Part shown: positions 8,040 through 15,342 of the stretch, piece by piece | Numbering within the stretch: the first letter of the stretch is position 1 | Layout: every line of letters starts with the position of its first letter | Assembly (NCBI GenBank): GCA_041583495.1 | Contig: JBFHFS010000037.1 | Span: 1 to 49,450 of the forward strand | Source of the DNA: JBFHFS01 sp041583495 | Lineage (GTDB): Bacteria; Bacteroidota; Bacteroidia; Bacteroidales; Marinilabiliaceae | DNA length: 49,450 bases | Direction: 5' to 3' | Translations under genes and position numbers: made by a program | Notes under the pieces: model-generated | Seen by the model: the letters and a program-made list of their open reading frames with translations, nothing else | What the model was told of the DNA's origin: nothing | The model's database searches: none

Positions 8040-9056
8040 CTAAAGCTTTCTGGCTTTTCTGGCGGCTTTATCCATGACTTCTTTTATAGAAATGGGAATG
8101 CCCCCTTTTTCCCTGCTCAGGTCTGCTGCTTCCATGAAGGCCAGTATTTCCAGCGTTTCCTCCGGTTGAACAGGCATTTCTCCGGTTTGGAAAAAATGAA
8201 CGATGTCTTCGAGCAACGGATTGTATCCATTGTAGGTCCCCAGGGATATGATGGCTTTGTCACCGAAGATGGTTCCGCCGTAACCGGTCTTTCCGGCCCG
8301 GAGCCCCCGGAAGGATCCGATCCGTCCGTCTTTCCAGGTGCCTACAGCCAGATCAGCCCCTTCGGTATCAATGCGGACCACCGTTTGGCATCCGGTGCCC
8401 ATAGCTGTAAACAGGGTTTCAACCCCATGGATGCCGTACCAGAAAAAATCCGGATGTGTTTCTTCCAGGGCACAGGGGCTAAAGGCTTCAGCTCCCATCA
8501 CGTTTCCGGCAGCGCCCTCTTTGATCTCTTTCATCCCCATAATATGTCGGAGCGAGGAGGCAGAAAATACCGGAACCTGATAGTGTCGGGCTACCTCAAA
8601 GATCTTGATGGCATCGGCCAGGGAGGCTGCCATGGGCTTGTCGATGAACAGGGTTTTGCCTGCCTTCAGAACGGGTAAGGCCTGCTCCAGGTGGCGGCGA
8701 CCATCGTTGGTCTCAAGCATTACCACATCTACCTTTGGGAGCAGGGCCTCAATGGAATCGACGATCTCAACCCCATACTTCTTAACCTCATTGATGTAGC
8801 CCTCAATGCGGTCGACAGAGGATTTAATGTCCAGACTTCCTTTGGGATAAGCGGCCACAATCTTGTAGCCCCCGAATTTTTCGCCTGCCGAGGGATCGTT
8901 TAGCGCTTTTGTAAAGGCGGAGCTATGTGAGGTGTCCAACCCAATGATGCCGATTCTTTTTCCTTTGACTTTGTCTTGTGCCAGTGCTGAAGCGCCTATA
9001 CTAAGGCCCACTCCGGCTATGGCGCTTGTTTTGATGAAATTTCGTCTGTTTATCAT
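8040..9056 (-). CDS. Tat-exported Gfo/Idh/MocA-like oxidoreductase
   Basis: A 338-residue protein with a twin-arginine signal, MINRRNFIKTSAIAGVGLSI, and a likely cleavage after ASALA. The Rossmann part has KRIGIIGLDTSHSSAFTKAL in place of the classical GxGxxG loop, ETNDGRRHLEQALPVLKAGK near 115, and FIDKPMAAS with Lys140 in the catalytic position. The C-terminal half is shorter than in the neighbouring oxidoreductase and ends in basic residues. The unusual DTSH loop is also seen as DPGH in the lipoprotein paralogue at 1693-3084, so these two belong to one divergent branch. It is encoded 64 bp upstream of the other Tat oxidoreductase. The substrate is unknown. Confidence 0.8.
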   Translation of the reverse strand: MINRRNFIKTSAIAGVGLSIGASALAQDKVKGKRIGIIGLDTSHSSAFTKALNDPSAGEKFGGYKIVAAYPKGSLDIKSSVDRIEGYINEVKKYGVEIVDSIEALLPKVDVVMLETNDGRRHLEQALPVLKAGKTLFIDKPMAASLADAIKIFEVARHYQVPVFSASSLRHIMGMKEIKEGAAGNVMGAEAFSPCALEETHPDFFWYGIHGVETLFTAMGTGCQTVVRIDTEGADLAVGTWKDGRIGSFRGLRAGKTGYGGTIFGDKAIISLGTYNGYNPLLEDIVHFFQTGEMPVQPEETLEILAFMEAADLSREKGGIPISIKEVMDKAARKARKL

Positions 9057-9121
9057 ATTTTGTTGGTTTATGAATGTTTTGAATGTGATATCAGGTGGGT
9101 AAATAGTTTCTGGGGATGCTT

Positions 9122-10357
9122 TTAGGGATTTAGAAAATGTATAAAAAATTGGTAAATCTGTTCGTTCGATTCCTCACTGGGGGCGTGGTTGGCCCGGTTG
9201 GTCATGCCCACCCGGTTCTCGTACCCCAGTAGCTTATTAACCAGGATGGTGTGGTTCAGTGCGATCCAGCGTAAAGGCGGATCTTCCGATCCCCCGGAAA
9301 CCAGAAAAGGGCGCGGTGCCATTAATGCATGTAGCTCGGTCAGGTTATAGCCTTCCTCTCTCAGCCTTGGGTAAAGACCCCGTGCAGGATTCTCGTTGGT
9401 GATGGGTCCACGTTTTCGCCACGTTTTTGGATGATAACCCAGGTACCAGGGTTCCCAGTAATTGATGTCCGGGCGCGATTCATCAAAGACAATTCCCGGG
9501 TCTGACCAGACCGCACAGGCGAATTTTTCATAAAGGCAGGAAGCAAACAGTGCCCATTTCCCCCCAAATGAGTGTCCCACGATTCCGATCCGGGTGGAAT
9601 CCACTTCATTAACCTTTGATAAAACATTCCATGCGTTGGCGGCAGCATAGGCCAGCATCGATAATGGCTGAACCCGGGCATCCTCGATATGTGGGTAATA
9701 CAGGGAAAAGTTATGGGCCTTCGAGGCAGCGCGGGTGCCGAGTGAAAGGGTAACAATGCCACGTTTTGCCAGTTGGCAGGCGAAATCACGATGGGGCTTT
9801 CCTCCTAAGCCCACTGCGGTTTCGGGTTCATAAAACACCGTGATGACGGCGGGTTTTAATCCTCCTCCGTCGGGAACCAGCAGGTAACCGTCGGTGGTTT
9901 CGTTTGGCAGCCAGAAAAACCGGACATGATACCGGGTGAAGTTTTCCTGGTGGAGGGAGTCCAGATATTCAAATTGCTGGTGGGTGTTTAATGGTGGCCA
10001 TTCCCCCATGAGTTTATGCCATTGGCTGAGGATTTCCTTTCTTCGTCGGGGCCAATCGGCGGCACTCTTCACCGAATCCCCATTGTAAAATCTGAGGGGG
10101 GAGCGATAGTCTCCGTATTGGTTTGCGTATTCTGCAGGGACTGAAAAGCAGGGGCTGAGGGTCTGTTCTGGAGCCGGCGCCCTGGTTGTGTCGGATTTGC
10201 CTTGAATGAAATAAATTGACCTGTCTAAAAGAACATCCGGTTCATCCATGAAGGGGCTGGTAACCTCCATCGGCTGAAGAGTCAGACTGAAAGCCTGTGC
10301 CGGCCATGGGTGCATTGCCAAAAGCAGAAAAAGTCCCGGAACGAATAAATGGGTCAT
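9122..10357 (-). CDS. Exported alpha/beta hydrolase (acetyl esterase-like)
   Basis: First gene of the amino-sugar operon: 411 residues with a Sec signal peptide (MTHLFVPGLFLLLAMHPWPAQA). The alpha/beta hydrolase core is visible: GIVGHSFGGKWALFA with the nucleophile Ser263, VSGGSEDPPLRW with the likely acid Asp359, and NRANHAPSEES with the likely His391. This arrangement resembles acetyl-xylan esterase and dienelactone-hydrolase-like families of carbohydrate loci. I infer periplasmic removal of an ester group, or a related hydrolysis, from a glycan. A peptidase or lipase role cannot be excluded. Its start lies about 130 nt downstream of the mapped promoter. Confidence 0.75.
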   Translation of the reverse strand: MTHLFVPGLFLLLAMHPWPAQAFSLTLQPMEVTSPFMDEPDVLLDRSIYFIQGKSDTTRAPAPEQTLSPCFSVPAEYANQYGDYRSPLRFYNGDSVKSAADWPRRRKEILSQWHKLMGEWPPLNTHQQFEYLDSLHQENFTRYHVRFFWLPNETTDGYLLVPDGGGLKPAVITVFYEPETAVGLGGKPHRDFACQLAKRGIVTLSLGTRAASKAHNFSLYYPHIEDARVQPLSMLAYAAANAWNVLSKVNEVDSTRIGIVGHSFGGKWALFASCLYEKFACAVWSDPGIVFDESRPDINYWEPWYLGYHPKTWRKRGPITNENPARGLYPRLREEGYNLTELHALMAPRPFLVSGGSEDPPLRWIALNHTILVNKLLGYENRVGMTNRANHAPSEESNEQIYQFFIHFLNP

Positions 10358-10497
10358 AGTATTACAATCGGTTTTTCTGGCGACTAAATTTTTTTTGAGG
10401 GCAGATCTTTCGTGTTGTCAGCTCTTCCAAAAAGGGGTAACCAGCCTTGAAGCAATGCTTCTGCAGGGTCGGCCCGAGAGCAAAACAATGTCGTTAA

Positions 10498-10527
10498 CAA
10501 ATGTATAAAAATTTTTAAAATACGCAA
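10498..10527 (-). promoter_or_regulatory. Promoter of the amino-sugar operon
   Basis: Minus-strand -7 element TACATTTG at 10505-10498 and -33 element TTG at 10527-10525, separated by 19 bp, match the Bacteroidota sigma-A consensus closely. The expected start of transcription is near 10490, giving a leader of about 130 nt before the hydrolase start codon at 10357. The -33 element lies inside a LacI-type palindrome. Confidence 0.7.
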
Positions 10528-10537
10528 TCGTTTGTTT
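10522..10537. promoter_or_regulatory. LacI-type operator, promoter-overlapping copy
   Basis: The 16-mer ACGCAATCGTTTGTTT has a central CG and matches the reverse complement of the upstream palindrome (10681-10696) at 14 of 16 positions. It covers the -33 TTG of the operon promoter, so a bound repressor would block RNA polymerase. Central-CG palindromes of this length are the usual LacI-family operator form, and a LacI-family gene ends the operon. A possible third half-site, ACAATCG, lies at 10374-10380. Confidence 0.55.
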
Positions 10538-10680
10538 TGGTTTTTTTTTGAGTATCTCACTCTGATTACGAGGGAAATTCACGTTTGTTTTGTCGTTTTT
10601 ATAGAACCCCGGCGTTTGTAAGACAATAATCATCTGGGCCGGCTACCGGGGACCAGGGGCGGGTTATTGCTCATGAATCC

Positions 10681-10696
10681 ACACAAACGATTGTGT
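10681..10696. promoter_or_regulatory. LacI-type operator, upstream copy
   Basis: ACACAAACGATTGTGT is a 16-bp palindrome broken at only one symmetric pair, with the central CG typical of LacI-family operators. Its centre is 159 bp (about 15 helical turns) from that of the promoter-overlapping copy, a spacing that would suit repression by DNA looping. Confidence 0.55.
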
Positions 10697-10922
10697 TAAA
10701 AATGAGATCCCCTATCTTTAGCCTTCTTTTTTGAAATCCCTTCTGTAAATGATTAAACCGGGTTTTCAAAAAAATTACGGGCCTGATTTCGAAAAATAGT
10801 TCCCGGGTATCTGTCTGAAGAGGAAGGGGTAGGACAGATGGAAAAAGGAAATACCCCTTCAGCCTTTCTACGATGAGGAATAATAAATTAGTTTTTTCTC
10901 TGCCTCGAAGGTTTCATTTTGC

Positions 10923-10930
10923 TATTTTTG
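10923..10930 (+). promoter_or_regulatory. Candidate -7 box for dnaE
   Basis: TATTTTTG matches TAnnTTTG and lies 30 bases before the dnaE start codon. No TTG is found at the -33 distance, so the assignment is tentative. Confidence 0.4.
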
Positions 10931-10959
10931 TAGACGATCGAAAAACTTGAATAATTACC

Positions 10960-13900
10960 ATGGAATTAATACCGTTTACTCACTTACATGTTCATTCCCA
11001 GTACTCTATATTGGATGGGGCGGCCAGCCTGGCCAGCCTGGTGAAGAAGGCAAAGGACGATGGCATGAAAGCGCTGGCTCTGACCGATCACGGTACCATG
11101 TTTGGGATAAAGGCCTTTTTTGATCTTTGTAAAAAGAACGATATCAAGCCCATTTTGGGGTGCGAAACCTATGTGGCTGCGCGCACCATCTACGATAAGA
11201 GTGACAGCAAACTCGATGGTCGAGGCGACCATTTGATTTTGTTGGCAAAAAATGAAAAGGGATACCGTAATCTGCTTAAGTTGATTTCGGTGGCTAATAT
11301 AGAGGGCATGTATTACAAGCCCCGGATTGATAAGGAGTTGTTGCAGAAACACCACGAAGGACTCATTGTTACCACCGCATGTATCGGCGGAGAGGTGCCT
11401 CAAAAAATTATGGCGGGTGACATCGATGGAGCGCGCGAAACCATTCTTTGGTTTAAGGAGTTGTTGGGTGAGGATTTTTATCTGGAGTTGCAACGCCATC
11501 CGGCAGAGGATTTTAAAAGCCGGCAGAATGTTTACGACAATCAGGTGCTGGTGAACCGGCAGTTACTCGAATTCTCAAAAGAGTTGGGGGTGAAGGTGGT
11601 GGCGGCCAACGATGTACATTTTACCGATGCCGCCGATGCTGAAGCGCACGATCTGCTGATCTGCCTCAATACCGGTAAAGATTTTGATGACGAAAACCGG
11701 ATGCGCTACACCCGGCAGGAGTGGTTTAAAACCACCAGCGAAATGAACGAACTCTTCCGGGATGTGCCGGAAGCGCTGATGGCCACCTCCGAAATCACCG
11801 ATAAGGTGGAAATGTATGAGTTGAATTCGGATCCCATCATGCCGTTTTTCCCCATTCCGGAATCCTTTGGAACCCTGGAAGCCTATAGGGTTAAGTATCC
11901 GGAGGAGGTGCTTAAAGAGGAATTTGGGGCTAAGCGTTACGAGAACATGGGGGGCGATTACGATCATTTGATACGGGTAAAGCTCGAGAGCGACTACCTC
12001 AGGCACCTGGCCTACGAGGGTGCCAAAGCAGAGATCCGCTATGGCGATCCCATTCCGGTTCCCGTGAAGGAGCGATTGGATTTCGAGTTGGAGACCATCT
12101 TTACCATGGGGTTTCCAGGTTATTTCCTTATTGTCCAGGATTTTATCAATGCTGCCCGCAAGATGGGTGTCCTGGTGGGGCCGGGCCGGGGTTCGGCTGC
12201 CGGCGCTGCGGTTTCGTTTTGCACTGGCATCACCAATATTGACCCCATCAAGCACGATCTGCTTTTTGAGCGTTTTCTCAATCCCGACCGGATATCCATG
12301 CCCGATGTGGATATCGACTTTGACGATGATGGCCGACAACTGGTGCTCGACTGGGTGACTGAAAAATATGGGCACGACAAGGTGGCACACATCTGTACCT
12401 TTGGAACCATGGCCGCACGAATGGCTATCCGCGATGTGGGGAGGGTTCTTCAATTGCCCTTGCCCGATACCGACCGACTGGCCAAGCTCATCCCTGAGCG
12501 ACCCGGCACCAAATTGGCCAACGCTTTCGAAGAGGTGCTGAAGCGCGAACGTAATACAGGCAGTTTGCAGGGGGCCATTGATCTTATTGATGGCGAACTT
12601 AGGAAGGCAAAATCCGAAGAGAACGGGAAGTTGGAGGCTAAGCTGGAGGTGTATAAGATATTTGCCGCCGAGATGCAAAATGCCCGGCAAACCGGGCAGG
12701 AAAAGGTGCTTAAAACCCTCGCCCTGGCCTGTACCCTCGAGGGGTCGGTGAGGCAAACCGGGGTGCATGCCTGTGGTGTCCTCATAGGCCGGGATGACCT
12801 GAGTGAGCATATCCCCTTAATGCCCACCAAAGAAGAAAATCTGCTTACCACCCAGTACGATGGGCACTTTGTGGAGGATATTGGTCTTCTGAAAATGGAC
12901 TTTTTGGGGCTTAAAACCCTCTCTATTATAAAAGAGACCCTTGAAAATATTAAGCTTTCCGAAGGGATTGAAATCAATATTGATACCATCCCCCTGGATG
13001 ATAAAGCCACCTTCGAGGTTTTCAGCCAGGGCGATACCACGGCCATCTTTCAGTTTGAGTCGGCGGGGATGAAGAAATACCTTCGCGCCCTTCAACCCAA
13101 CCGGTTTGAAGACCTGGTGGCGATGAATGCGCTTTACCGTCCGGGTCCCATGGAGTACATCCCCGATTATGTGGCTCGTAAGCATGGAACTCAAAAAATC
13201 CATTACGATCATCCCCTCATGGAATCTTATCTTAAAGATACCTACGGGATTACGGTGTTTCAGGAGCAGGTGATGTTATTGTCGCGGGCTCTGGGAGGCT
13301 TTACCAGGGGGGAGTCTGACTCCCTGCGGAAGGCAATGGGTAAAAAGTTGCCCGAACAGATGGCGCGCCTGAAGGCTAAGTTCGAAGAGGGATGTAAAAA
13401 AAATGAAGAATTTATTAAGGGGTGTGAGGCCGAAAAACAAAAGCCCGAAGACCTGATTGAGAAAATATGGAAAGACTGGGAGGCTTTCGCAAGTTATGCC
13501 TTCAATAAATCGCATTCGGTGTGTTATGCTTATGTGGCTTACCAAACCGGATACCTGAAAGCCCACTATCCTGCCGAATTTATGGCCGGGGTGCTGAGTC
13601 GTAACCTCACCGATATCACCAAGATAACCACCTTTATGGACGAGTGCCGGCACATGGGGATGGAGGTGCTGGGACCGGATGTGAATGAGAGTTTCCGTAA
13701 ATTTACCGTGAACAAGAGAGGGGCGATTCGTTTTGGGATGGCCGGAATTAAAGGCGTGGGAAATGGGGCTGTGGACGAGATCATCCGCAAACGTGAAGAG
13801 GGCGGTCCCTACAAGGATATTTACGACTTTGTGGAGCGTGTGGGGCTCCAAACGGTGAATAAAAAAAATATGGAAGCACTGGCTGGATCCGGGGCTTTCG

Positions 13901-14757
13901 ACAATCTGGGCGATATGCCCAGGGCCCGGTTTTTTGCTTCTGCCGATGGCGAAGAGGGCTCTTTTATTGAAACGTTAATCCGTTACGGGGGCCGCTTTCA
14001 GGCCGACAAGGCCAGCTCGCAGTTCTCTTTGTTTGGCGCCGTGGATATGGTGTTGGACGTTAAAAAGCCTCCGATACCCGATGTGCCCGAATTCCCCACC
14101 CTCGAAAAATTGAATATCGAGAAGGATCTGATAGGCATTTATCTGTCGGCCCATCCCCTGGACCGCTTCAGGCTGGAGCTTAACCACTTTTGTAACACGC
14201 CTCTGAAGGCTTTTTCCGAACTGGATAAAATGAATGGGCGTGAGTTTATTGTGGGGGGTATGGTTACCGGCTTGCGCCGTGGGCTGACCCGTGTGAAACA
14301 GAGCAATTATGCCATCCTTACCCTGGAGGACTTTTCAGGGTCTTACGATTTTGCCTTTTTTGGAAAGGATTATGTGAAGTATGGAGATTATTTGCGGGAT
14401 GAGGAGACCCCTCTTTCCCTCCTGATTCGTGGCCGGGTGCAACCCAGAAAATATAAACCCGAGGAGCTGGAAACCTTAATCACTTCCATCACGCTTCTTC
14501 AGGATGTCCTGGAAGACCAGGTCAAGAGCATGACCTTGCGCATACCTCTGGATGCTCTCAACGAGGAACTGGTTAATGAGCTGGCTTATGTCTCTCTCGA
14601 AAACAAGGGAGAGGTGACCCTGCATTTTAATGTTTATGATCCTTCCAATGAGCGGCTTAATGTACAGCTGCTGTCGCGGTATGTGCGGGTGGAAATAAAT
14701 AGCGAGTTGGTGCAGTTTTTCGATAATCACCCGCAAATCGAGATCGTTTTGAGTTGA
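10960..14757 (+). CDS. dnaE: DNA polymerase III alpha subunit
   Basis: The replicative polymerase catalytic subunit, 1265 residues, close to the family's usual length. Domains in order: a PHP domain at the N-terminus (THLHVHSQYSILDGAASL, ALTDHGTMFG); the palm with PDVDIDFDDDGR at 448-459, which supplies two catalytic aspartates (Asp451 and Asp453 by comparison with E. coli Asp401/Asp403); and a third in LLKMDFLGLKTL (Asp647). Fingers and helix-hairpin-helix segments follow (GPGRGSAAGAAVSFC, ALYRPGPMEYIP, FNKSHSVCYAYVAYQT), then an OB-fold from about residue 1085 (FIVGGMVTGLRRG). It is transcribed alone, with trxA following after 175 bp. It is complete, and the sequence gives no sign of a fused proofreading exonuclease. 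Confidence 0.97.
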   Translation: MELIPFTHLHVHSQYSILDGAASLASLVKKAKDDGMKALALTDHGTMFGIKAFFDLCKKNDIKPILGCETYVAARTIYDKSDSKLDGRGDHLILLAKNEKGYRNLLKLISVANIEGMYYKPRIDKELLQKHHEGLIVTTACIGGEVPQKIMAGDIDGARETILWFKELLGEDFYLELQRHPAEDFKSRQNVYDNQVLVNRQLLEFSKELGVKVVAANDVHFTDAADAEAHDLLICLNTGKDFDDENRMRYTRQEWFKTTSEMNELFRDVPEALMATSEITDKVEMYELNSDPIMPFFPIPESFGTLEAYRVKYPEEVLKEEFGAKRYENMGGDYDHLIRVKLESDYLRHLAYEGAKAEIRYGDPIPVPVKERLDFELETIFTMGFPGYFLIVQDFINAARKMGVLVGPGRGSAAGAAVSFCTGITNIDPIKHDLLFERFLNPDRISMPDVDIDFDDDGRQLVLDWVTEKYGHDKVAHICTFGTMAARMAIRDVGRVLQLPLPDTDRLAKLIPERPGTKLANAFEEVLKRERNTGSLQGAIDLIDGELRKAKSEENGKLEAKLEVYKIFAAEMQNARQTGQEKVLKTLALACTLEGSVRQTGVHACGVLIGRDDLSEHIPLMPTKEENLLTTQYDGHFVEDIGLLKMDFLGLKTLSIIKETLENIKLSEGIEINIDTIPLDDKATFEVFSQGDTTAIFQFESAGMKKYLRALQPNRFEDLVAMNALYRPGPMEYIPDYVARKHGTQKIHYDHPLMESYLKDTYGITVFQEQVMLLSRALGGFTRGESDSLRKAMGKKLPEQMARLKAKFEEGCKKNEEFIKGCEAEKQKPEDLIEKIWKDWEAFASYAFNKSHSVCYAYVAYQTGYLKAHYPAEFMAGVLSRNLTDITKITTFMDECRHMGMEVLGPDVNESFRKFTVNKRGAIRFGMAGIKGVGNGAVDEIIRKREEGGPYKDIYDFVERVGLQTVNKKNMEALAGSGAFDNLGDMPRARFFASADGEEGSFIETLIRYGGRFQADKASSQFSLFGAVDMVLDVKKPPIPDVPEFPTLEKLNIEKDLIGIYLSAHPLDRFRLELNHFCNTPLKAFSELDKMNGREFIVGGMVTGLRRGLTRVKQSNYAILTLEDFSGSYDFAFFGKDYVKYGDYLRDEETPLSLLIRGRVQPRKYKPEELETLITSITLLQDVLEDQVKSMTLRIPLDALNEELVNELAYVSLENKGEVTLHFNVYDPSNERLNVQLLSRYVRVEINSELVQFFDNHPQIEIVLS

Positions 14758-14779
14758 TCCTGAATTGGAAAAGATATGT

Positions 14780-14878
14780 ATGAAAAAATTATTACCTTTG
14801 AACAAGGTCATTGTAGTTTTGTTTCTTTTTCACCTGTCGCTGTTGGGTCAGCTTTTTGGGCCGGTGCAATTGACCTGA
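14780..14878 (+). CDS. Possible 32-residue peptide resembling a lone signal peptide
   Basis: Between dnaE and trxA there is an ATG-started frame of 32 codons. It has a lysine-rich start (MKKLLPLNK), a strongly hydrophobic core (VIVVLFLFHLSLLG) and a short tail ending QLT before TGA. This looks like a secretion signal with no mature protein, either the remnant of a decayed exported-protein gene or a small membrane peptide. Against translation, a -7-like box TACCTTTG at 14793-14800 lies inside the frame, so the stretch may instead be leader or promoter sequence for trxA. The peptide matches no family known to me. Confidence 0.25.
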   Translation: MKKLLPLNKVIVVLFLFHLSLLGQLFGPVQLT

Positions 14879-14881
14879 AAT

Positions 14882-14912
14882 TTGACATCCCAAGAGACTT
14901 AATTATTATAAT
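14882..14912 (+). promoter_or_regulatory. Candidate trxA promoter with E. coli-like hexamers
   Basis: TTGACA at 14882-14887 and TATAAT at 14907-14912 are separated by 19 bp and end 20 bases before the trxA start codon. In Bacteroidota the expected -7 element is TAnnTTTG, so perfect classical hexamers are unusual. An alternative -7 box, TACCTTTG, lies at 14793-14800. Confidence 0.4.
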
Positions 14913-14932
14913 AAGCAATAAATCTATTCATT

Positions 14933-15250
14933 ATGACTATTGAAGTTACAGATGCCAACTTTGAAGAGTTGGTGTTAAATTCAGACAAACCGGTATTGGT
15001 CGATTTCTGGGCTGAATGGTGTGGCCCCTGCCGAATGGTGGCCCCGGTTGTTAAAGAACTCTCTGAGGAGTATAAGGGTAAGGCCGTTTTGGCTAAGATG
15101 GATGTGGATTCCAACCCTGGAACCTCCGTGAAATTTGGAATTAGAAATATTCCTACGATTCTTTTTTTTAAGAATGGAGAAATCGTGGATAAACAAGTGG
15201 GAGCTGTTCCAAAGACTATTCTGGCATCCAAACTTGATGCTATTTTGTAA
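14933..15250 (+). CDS. trxA: Thioredoxin
   Basis: Cytoplasmic disulfide reductase of 105 residues, the standard length of bacterial Trx1. The active site is FWAEWCGPCRM with Cys30 and Cys33, and the cis-proline loop is RNIPTILFF with Pro73 or Pro74. The helix-strand order is complete and there is no signal peptide. The gene lies downstream of dnaE and convergent with the nucleoside transporter gene, with a shared hairpin terminator between them. The very hydrophobic LVDFW core and the acidic DVDSNPGTSVKFGIRN segment are typical of general thioredoxin rather than of a specialised oxidoreductase. Confidence 0.96.
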   Translation: MTIEVTDANFEELVLNSDKPVLVDFWAEWCGPCRMVAPVVKELSEEYKGKAVLAKMDVDSNPGTSVKFGIRNIPTILFFKNGEIVDKQVGAVPKTILASKLDAIL

Positions 15251-15288
15251 ATAGTTTGGTGGCATTTATTGCCATTAATAACCTTGAT

Positions 15289-15318
15289 AAGGCCGTTCAA
15301 TCTGGATTGTTCGGCCTT
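15289..15318. terminator. Terminator hairpin between trxA and the CNT transporter
   Basis: AAGGCCG at 15289-15295 pairs with CGGCCTT at 15312-15318, and inside them CAATC pairs with GATTG across a symmetric 2x2 mismatch. A T-rich stretch follows on the plus strand. It lies in the 92-bp gap between convergent genes and probably serves mainly trxA. Confidence 0.65.
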
Positions 15319-15342
15319 TACTATTTTCCGGGATAGGATCGC

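Larger units (their letters stand above)
10358..10959. other. Divergent intergenic region between the amino-sugar operon and dnaE
   Basis: These 602 bases hold no gene I can support; a 71-codon reading frame at 10418-10633 has no protein-like features and overlaps the operon promoter. The region carries that promoter, two LacI-type palindromes plus a half-site, and a candidate dnaE -7 box at 10923-10930. A small palindrome, AAACC-G-GGTTT, lies near 10755. Confidence 0.6.

Noticed and set aside
10418..10633. A 71-codon minus-strand frame upstream of the hydrolase gene
   Set aside because: It covers the operon promoter and a LacI-type palindrome, and its composition is not protein-like.
11575..12810. 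A 411-codon frame on the minus strand inside dnaE
   Set aside because: It is antisense to an intact, strongly conserved polymerase gene and its translation has no family-like motifs; long antisense frames arise from the codon bias of dnaE.
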